Of a DNA stretch of 64,000 nt, positions 59,189-64,000 are shown piece after piece (position 1 is the first letter of the stretch; every line of letters begins with the position of its first letter). Location: positions 1-64,000 of the forward strand of contig NZ_JAJISP010000002.1 in assembly GCF_022132145.1 (NCBI RefSeq), in the 5' to 3' direction. Source of the DNA: Pseudomonas sp. MMS21 TM103. Lineage in GTDB: Bacteria; Pseudomonadota; Gammaproteobacteria; Pseudomonadales; Pseudomonadaceae. The notes under the pieces were generated by a model. The model ran no database searches. It worked only from the letters and a program-made list of their open reading frames with translations, and had not been told where the DNA came from. A program made the translations under genes and the position numbers.

Positions 59189-59536
59189 GTGTGTCCGGCG
59201 CGCGGCGGCCAAGCCGCCGCGCGCCACTGATTGCTGTACAAGGTGCCGGGATGGCTCGACCGCCCGGCCGCCGCAAGACCCGGCTCGCTCAGGCGGCAAG
59301 TTGAGTCGTTTGCGGAATGATACGTGCCCTTGTTTTCGCTGGCTGGATGCCCGCGGAGTCCGCTCGCACGCCCCGTCGAGGCGCCCCCGACAGCCATCTG
59401 GAACCCCCGTACTGGAGGGCCTGCAACTGGTCAACCTGACGCAATACTGAACGCCTTCGACGCATAACGAGCAGCAGCGATCGGCGTGACCCGGCAGTAT
59501 CCGCTACGCGAAAAAAGAATAATAAGAGGTGCCTCA
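59189..59536. other. Gap between the dehydrogenase and the ABC transporter
   Basis: These 348 bases start with a strong GC hairpin (59197-59225). No supported gene follows. A short plus-strand tail ending LEGLQLVNLTQY before a stop near 59,449 may be another gene end, but it is too short to call. Confidence 0.4.
59197..59225 (+). terminator. 13-bp GC hairpin after the dehydrogenase gene
   Basis: GGCGCGCGGCGGC / GCCGCCGCGCGCC is a perfect 13-bp stem with a 3-base loop, 8 bases after the stop. It is very stable but lacks a U-run, so it may act as a transcript-end stabiliser or a factor-assisted terminator. Confidence 0.6.
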
Positions 59537-60310
59537 ATGACTGGTTCTCCACCTGCACTTGAAATCCGCGACCTGCACAAGCGCTACGGCGCGCACGAGG
59601 TGCTCAAGGGCATTTCCCTGACCGCCCGGGACGGCGACGTCATCTCCATCCTCGGCTCTTCCGGCTCCGGCAAGTCGACCTTCCTGCGCTGCATCAACCT
59701 GCTCGAGTCGCCCCACCGCGGACAGATCCTGCTCAACGGCGAAGAACTGCGCCTGAAGAAGAGCCAGGATGGCGCCCTGGTTGCGGCCAGCAACCAGCAG
59801 ATCAACCGGCTGCGCAGCGAGATCGGCTTCGTCTTCCAGAACTTCAACCTGTGGCCGCACATGAGCGTGCTCGACAACATCACCGAGGCGCCGCGCCGCG
59901 TGCTGGGCCTGAGCAAGGCCGAGGCCGTCGAGCGAGCCGAGGCCCTGCTGGCCAAGGTCGGCATCGCCGACAAGCGCCACGTCTACCCCAACCAGCTTTC
60001 CGGCGGCCAGCAGCAGCGCGCGGCGATCGCCCGCACCCTGTGCATGGAGCCCAAGGTGATCCTGTTCGATGAGCCGACCTCGGCCCTCGATCCGGAAATG
60101 GTCCAGGAAGTCCTCAACGTGATCCGCGCACTGGCCGATGAAGGCCGGACCATGCTGCTGGTCACCCACGAAATGAACTTCGCCCGCCAGGTGTCTAGCG
60201 AAGTGGTGTTCCTCCACCAGGGCCTGGTCGAGGAACAGGGCCCGCCGGCTCAGGTGTTCGACAACCCGAGTTCGGCGCGCTGCAAGCAGTTCATGTCCAG
60301 CAACCACTAA
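59537..60310 (+). CDS. Polar amino-acid ABC transporter ATP-binding protein
   Basis: The 257-residue ATPase of the HisP/GlnQ type has Walker A GSSGSGKST, Q-loop VFQNFNLWPHMSVL, signature LSGGQQQRAAIAR, Walker B VILFDEPTSALDPE and the H-loop VTHEMNFAR. The inserted stretch LRLKKSQDGALVAASNQQ is typical of the HisP group. ATG 59537 has AGAGG upstream. It opens an operon with a binding protein and two permeases, a complete importer. The neighbours point to lysine, arginine, ornithine or a related amino acid. Confidence 0.92.
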   Translation: MTGSPPALEIRDLHKRYGAHEVLKGISLTARDGDVISILGSSGSGKSTFLRCINLLESPHRGQILLNGEELRLKKSQDGALVAASNQQINRLRSEIGFVFQNFNLWPHMSVLDNITEAPRRVLGLSKAEAVERAEALLAKVGIADKRHVYPNQLSGGQQQRAAIARTLCMEPKVILFDEPTSALDPEMVQEVLNVIRALADEGRTMLLVTHEMNFARQVSSEVVFLHQGLVEEQGPPAQVFDNPSSARCKQFMSSNH

Positions 60311-60324
60311 CGGAGTGTCATCGC

Positions 60325-61077
60325 ATGCATAAGTACAAGAAAATCTTGCTGACCACCGCCGCTACCCTGGCTTTCGCCAGTAGCGTAGTCGCCGCCGACA
60401 AACTGAAGATCGGCACCGAAGGCGCCTACCCACCGTTCAATCTGATCGATGCCAGCGGCCAGGCGGTCGGCTTCGACGTGGAAATCGCCCAGGCCCTGTG
60501 CACCAAGATGCAGGCCGAGTGCGAGGTGGTCACCTCCGACTGGGACGGCATCATCCCGGCCCTGAACGCCAAGAAGTTCGACGCCATCGTCGCCTCCATG
60601 TCGATCACCGAGGAGCGCCAGCAGGCCGTCGACTTCACCGCCCCCTACTACACCAACAAGCTGCAGTTCATCGCCCCCAAAGGCGCCGAGTTCAAGACCG
60701 ACGCCGCCAGCCTGAAAGGCAAGGTGATCGGCGCCCAGCGTGCCACCATCGCCGGCACCTGGCTGGAAGACAACCTCGGCGAGGTGGTCGACATCAAGCT
60801 GTACGACACCCAGGAAAACGCCTACCTCGACCTCACCTCGGGCCGCCTCGACGGCGTCCTGGCCGACACCTTCGTCAACTGGGAATGGCTCAAGAGCGAC
60901 GCCGGCAAGGACTTCGAGTTCAAGGGGGCGCCGGTGTTCGACAACGACAAGATCGGCATCGCCGTGCGCAAGGACGACCCGCTGCGCGAGAAGCTGAACA
61001 GCGCGCTGCAGCAGATCGTCGCCGACGGCACCTACCAACAGATCAACGCCAAGTACTTCCCCTTCAGCATCTACTGA
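60325..61077 (+). CDS. Polar amino-acid ABC transporter binding protein (LAO/HisJ-like)
   Basis: The 250-residue protein has a signal peptide ending VVAAD (cleavage near residue 23) and the SBP_bac_3 fold. KLKIGTEGAYPPFNLIDASG, DWDGIIPALNAKKFDAIVAS, MSITEERQQAVDFTAPYY and the C-terminal ADGTYQQINAKYFPFSIY are close to LAO-type binding proteins for basic amino acids. It is the second gene of the importer operon, 14 bases after the ATPase gene. Ligand specificity is inferred. Confidence 0.92.
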   Translation: MHKYKKILLTTAATLAFASSVVAADKLKIGTEGAYPPFNLIDASGQAVGFDVEIAQALCTKMQAECEVVTSDWDGIIPALNAKKFDAIVASMSITEERQQAVDFTAPYYTNKLQFIAPKGAEFKTDAASLKGKVIGAQRATIAGTWLEDNLGEVVDIKLYDTQENAYLDLTSGRLDGVLADTFVNWEWLKSDAGKDFEFKGAPVFDNDKIGIAVRKDDPLREKLNSALQQIVADGTYQQINAKYFPFSIY

Positions 61078-61135
61078 CCAGCCTGACGGGCGCGGCGCCT
61101 GTCGCGTCGTGCCCGTCCCTGTGGTGGGACGAACC

Positions 61136-61831
61136 ATGACTCTCGATCTCTACGGCTTTGGCCCGGCGCTGCTGACCGGCGCCCTGATGACCATCAAACT
61201 GGCGCTCTCGGCGCTCTCCCTCGGCCTGGTGCTCGGCCTGCTCGGCGCATTGGCCAAGACCTCGGCCTACAAGCCACTGCAATGGCTCGGCGGCTGCTAT
61301 TCGACCCTGGTGCGCGGGGTACCCGAACTGCTCTGGGTACTGCTGATCTATTTCGGCACGGTCAGCCTGCTGCGCAGCCTGGCCGACCTGCTCGGCCTCG
61401 ACAGCCTGGAACTCAGCGCCTTCGCCGCCGGCACCATCGCCCTCGGTCTGTGCTTCGGCGCCTACGCCACCGAGGTGTTTCGCGGCGCCATCCTGGCCAT
61501 CCCCAAGGGCCATCGCGAGGCCGGCCAGGCCCTCGGCCTGTCCAAGCCGCGCATTCTCTGGCGCCTGATCCTGCCGCAGATGTGGCGCATCGCCCTGCCG
61601 GGCCTGGGCAACCTGTTCATGATCCTGATGAAGGACACCGCGCTGATCTCTGTGATCGGCCTGGAGGAAATCATGCGCCGCTCGCAGATCGCCGTGACCT
61701 CGAGCAAAGAGCCATTCACCTTCTTCCTGGTGGCCGCCTTCATCTACCTGAGCCTGACCATCCTCGCCATGATCGGCCTGCACCTGCTCGAGAAGCGTGC
61801 CGGCCGCGGCTTTATCAGGAGCGCCGCATGA
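61136..61831 (+). CDS. Polar amino-acid ABC transporter permease (HisQ-like)
   Basis: The 231-residue permease has five or six membrane helices and the HisQ-type EAA loop (GHREAGQALGLSKPRILWRLILPQ). ATG 61136 (MTLDLYGFGPALLTGALMTI) is used in place of the frame from 61109. The last codons overlap the next permease gene by 4 bases. It forms the membrane channel with the HisM-like partner. Confidence 0.9.
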   Translation: MTLDLYGFGPALLTGALMTIKLALSALSLGLVLGLLGALAKTSAYKPLQWLGGCYSTLVRGVPELLWVLLIYFGTVSLLRSLADLLGLDSLELSAFAAGTIALGLCFGAYATEVFRGAILAIPKGHREAGQALGLSKPRILWRLILPQMWRIALPGLGNLFMILMKDTALISVIGLEEIMRRSQIAVTSSKEPFTFFLVAAFIYLSLTILAMIGLHLLEKRAGRGFIRSAA

Positions 61832-62517
61832 ACTGGGAACTGATCATCAAGTGGCTGCCGAAGATCGCCGAAGGCGCCATGCTGACCCTGGAGCTGGTGG
61901 CGATCGCGGTGATCGCCGGGCTGATCCTGGCCATTCCTCTGGGCATCGCCCGGGCATCACGATACTGGTGGCTGCGTGCCCTGCCCTACGCCTACATCTT
62001 CTTCTTCCGCGGCACGCCGCTGCTGGTGCAGCTGTTCCTGGTCTACTACGGCCTGGCTCAGTTCGAGGCCGTGCGCGAAGGGCCGCTGTGGCCGGTCCTG
62101 CGCGATGCCTACTGGTGCGCCGTGGTCACCCTGACCCTGCACACCGCCGCCTATATCGCCGAGATCCTGCGCGGCTCGATCCAGGCCATTCCGCCCGGCG
62201 AGATCGAGGCGGCACGGGCCCTGGGCATGTCCAACCTGCGCACCCTGGTACACATCATCCTACCGCGCGCGGCGCGCATCGGCCTGCCCGCTTACAGCAA
62301 CGAGGTGATCCTGATGCTCAAGGCCAGTGCCCTGGCCAGCACCATCACCCTGCTGGAGCTGACCGGCATGTCGCGCACCATCATCGCCCGCACCTACCAG
62401 CCGGTGGAGATCTTCTTCGCCGCCGGGGTGTTCTACCTGGTCGCCGCCTACGTGCTGGTGCAGGGCTTCCGCCTGCTCGAGCGGCGTCTGCGGGTGGACG
62501 CCTGCCAGGGTCGCTGA
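61828..62517 (+). CDS. Polar amino-acid ABC transporter permease (HisM-like)
   Basis: The 229-residue permease has the HisM-type arrangement, with the EAA loop in PPGEIEAARALGMSNLRTL and the preceding AYIAEILRGSIQAI. The start MNWELIIKWLPKIAEGAML overlaps the previous stop (ATGA). The long frame from 61282 is shadow of the first permease. It completes the ATPase, binding-protein and two-permease set. Confidence 0.9.
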   Translation: MNWELIIKWLPKIAEGAMLTLELVAIAVIAGLILAIPLGIARASRYWWLRALPYAYIFFFRGTPLLVQLFLVYYGLAQFEAVREGPLWPVLRDAYWCAVVTLTLHTAAYIAEILRGSIQAIPPGEIEAARALGMSNLRTLVHIILPRAARIGLPAYSNEVILMLKASALASTITLLELTGMSRTIIARTYQPVEIFFAAGVFYLVAAYVLVQGFRLLERRLRVDACQGR

Positions 62518-62639
62518 TCTCCCCCTCAACGCGCCCTCCCTGAATCGCCGCGTTTGCTCCCTGCTCCCGCCCGGCCGCCCACAGCGGCCCGGGCGGTGCT
62601 TTGCTAAGATGCCGCCCCTGTTTCCTAGGTAGCCCCGTG

Positions 62640-63101
62640 ATGTCCGAGTTTTCCCCCGTTCGCCTGGACGATATCGACCGCCAGCTGATCGCCGCCCTGC
62701 AACTCAATGCCCGCGAGAGCGTCGCCATGCTCGCGCGCAAGCTGGGCATCGCCCGCACCACTGTGATCTCGCGGATCGCCCGGCTGGAGAAGAACAACAT
62801 CATCACCGGCTACGGCCTGCGCCTGGGCCAGCGCGTGCTCGATGGCGGCCTGCAGGCCTATGTCGGCATCACCCTGCAGCCGCGTTCGGGCAAGGAAGTG
62901 CTGCGCCGGCTGACCCACATGGCCGAGGTCCAGCAACTCTGTACGGTCAGTGGCGAGTTCGATTTCGTGGCCTGGCTGCGCGCCGAGTCGCCCGAGCGGC
63001 TCGACGAACTGCTCGATGAGATAGGCGCGGTGGATGGGGTGGAGAAGACCACCACCTCGATCATCCTGTCCTGCAAGCTGGATCGCGGGCAGAAACTCTG
63101 A
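62640..63101 (+). CDS. Lrp/AsnC-family transcriptional regulator
   Basis: The 153-residue protein has an N-terminal helix-turn-helix (LDDIDRQLIAALQLNARESV, then LARKLGIARTTVISRIARLE) and the C-terminal RAM domain with GEFDFVAWL and the end TTTSIILSCKLDRG. Lrp-family proteins sense amino acids and control their transport and catabolism. It lies 122 bases after the amino-acid importer on the same strand and is its likely regulator. ATG 62640 is preferred to GTG 62637. The ligand is not readable. Confidence 0.88.
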   Translation: MSEFSPVRLDDIDRQLIAALQLNARESVAMLARKLGIARTTVISRIARLEKNNIITGYGLRLGQRVLDGGLQAYVGITLQPRSGKEVLRRLTHMAEVQQLCTVSGEFDFVAWLRAESPERLDELLDEIGAVDGVEKTTTSIILSCKLDRGQKL

Positions 63102-63111
63102 GGATCAAAAC

Positions 63112-63134
63112 GGCGGGCGTCGGACGCGCCCGCC
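63112..63134 (-). terminator. Terminator between lrp and the TPP enzyme gene
   Basis: An 8-bp stem (GGCGGGCG / CGCCCGCC) with a 7-base loop, read on the minus strand, is followed by GTTTTG. It lies about 15 bases beyond the stop of the converging TPP enzyme gene. Confidence 0.65.
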
Positions 63135-63149
63135 TCGGCTCTATGGCAG

Positions 63150-64000
63150 TCAGGACTGCGCCAGGGCCTGCTCGCGGATCTGGCTGAGGCTCTGTCGCGG
63201 GGTCAGGGCCTCGGGGTCCAGGCGAATCTCGATCAGCGCCGGCACGCCGGCCTGGGCGGCCCGTTCAAAGGCCTCCGGGAACTCCGCGGTGGCCGCCACC
63301 ACCTCGCCATGCACGCCATAGGCCTGCGCCAGGGCGGCGAAGTCCGGGTTGTGCAGGCTGGTGCCGGACACCCGCCCGGGGTAATGGCGCTCCTGGTGCA
63401 TGCGGATGGTGCCGTACATGCCGTTGTTGACCACGATGACAATCAGGTTGGCGCCATACTGGGCCGCCGTCGCCAACTCCTGGCCATTCATCATGAAGCA
63501 GCCATCGCCAGAAAAGGCCACCACCATGCGCTCAGGCGCGGTCAGCTTGGCGGCGATGCCGGCGGGCACGCCATAGCCCATGGAGCCATTGGTCGGCCCC
63601 AGTTGCGTGCGGAAACGGCGGTACTGGTAGAAGCGCTGGACCCAGACTGCATAGTTGCCGGCGCCGTTGCTGAGGATGGCATCCTCCGGCAGACGCTCGC
63701 GCAGCCAGGCCATGATCTCGCCGAGCTGCACCGGCCCCGGCGAAGGCGGACAGTCCAGATTGGCCAGGTAGTGGACGTTGAGGCTGCGGGTCCAATCGGC
63801 GTGCAGGGCATTGCTGCCGGGTTCGAGCGTCGCAGCCAGCGCGGCGAAGGCCACCATGCCGCTGTTGATCGCCAGGGTCGGCTGATAGACCCGCCCCAGT
63901 TCCTCGATACCGGCGTGCACATGCACCAGCTTCTGGCGCGGCACCGGGATGTCCAGCAGGCTGTAGCCGCCAGAGGTGATCTCGCCCATGCGCGCGCCGA
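63150..64000 (-). CDS. Thiamine-pyrophosphate enzyme, C-terminal part (5' end outside window)
   Basis: The visible 283 codons cover the central and TPP-binding domains of an acetolactate-synthase-like enzyme. The cofactor motif is GDGCFMMNGQELATAAQYGA followed by NNGMYGTI. The segment ILSNGAGNYAVWVQRFYQYR and the LGPTNGSMGYGVPAGIAAKL loop fit the catabolic IlvG/IolD-like group. The frame runs off the window (codons GAR before MGE). The substrate is unknown. It converges with lrp; a role in the same amino-acid pathway is plausible but not shown. Confidence 0.85.
   Translation of the reverse strand, partial: GARMGEITSGGYSLLDIPVPRQKLVHVHAGIEELGRVYQPTLAINSGMVAFAALAATLEPGSNALHADWTRSLNVHYLANLDCPPSPGPVQLGEIMAWLRERLPEDAILSNGAGNYAVWVQRFYQYRRFRTQLGPTNGSMGYGVPAGIAAKLTAPERMVVAFSGDGCFMMNGQELATAAQYGANLIVIVVNNGMYGTIRMHQERHYPGRVSGTSLHNPDFAALAQAYGVHGEVVAATAEFPEAFERAAQAGVPALIEIRLDPEALTPRQSLSQIREQALAQS

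Overview
The window is about 62-65% GC by eye, with dense, mostly operonic genes, strong Shine-Dalgarno sites and no tRNA, rRNA, CRISPR array or recognisable insertion sequence. The gene set (Dnr, UbiTUV, NorR, NnrS, MexS/MexT/MexEF-OprN, MuxABC-OpmB, LdcA) points to a denitrifying or nitrate-respiring Pseudomonas. All functional calls come from reading protein motifs and from memory of families; no database search was run.

Region 1 (1-14,500) is a low-oxygen, nitrate and nitric oxide module. It holds a porin end, a secreted protein with two PilJ/NarX-type nitrate boxes, a Dnr-type regulator, a McpN-type chemoreceptor, the oxygen-independent ubiquinone genes ubiU-ubiV-ubiT, moaB-moeA, a HemN paralogue without its radical-SAM cysteines, norR, the di-iron repair gene ytfE, and an nnrS operon. 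Dnr/Anr boxes lie before ubiU and hemN, with a near-perfect one before the nnrS operon. Three NorR boxes (GGT-N7-ACC) plus a sigma-54 promoter lie between norR and ytfE. A glycine-zipper protein with a large inverted repeat upstream closes the region.

Region 2 (14,700-23,100) is mexS, mexT and mexEF-oprN, ended by a strong terminator. dsbB and an SDR gene follow.

Region 3 (24,900-32,800) is the most unusual part. A hybrid kinase (two PAS, two receiver domains), a stand-alone Hpt protein and a receiver domain fused to a ten-helix EamA transporter form one operon, so a phosphorelay appears to end on a membrane transporter. It is flanked by an orphan TRAP binding protein with a sigma-54 promoter and by a divergent family-3 solute-binding protein.

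Region 4 (32,800-41,700) is the four-gene muxABC-opmB efflux operon. Region 5 (41,800-55,900) is mostly core genes in an order that, from memory, resembles P. aeruginosa PA1833 to PA1818: tpx, acuI, sohB, a histidine phosphatase, an SCP2 protein, an APH-type kinase, an SDR, a TauE/SafE protein, nudC, a ChpA-like protein, a crotonase and ldcA.

Region 6 (56,000-64,000) has an E. coli Pfk-2-like sugar kinase, two opposed gene remnants (one the C-terminus of HglS), a saccharopine/lysine dehydrogenase-like enzyme, a polar amino-acid ABC transporter, an Lrp regulator and a TPP enzyme cut by the window end. Together with ldcA this suggests basic amino-acid, possibly lysine, metabolism.
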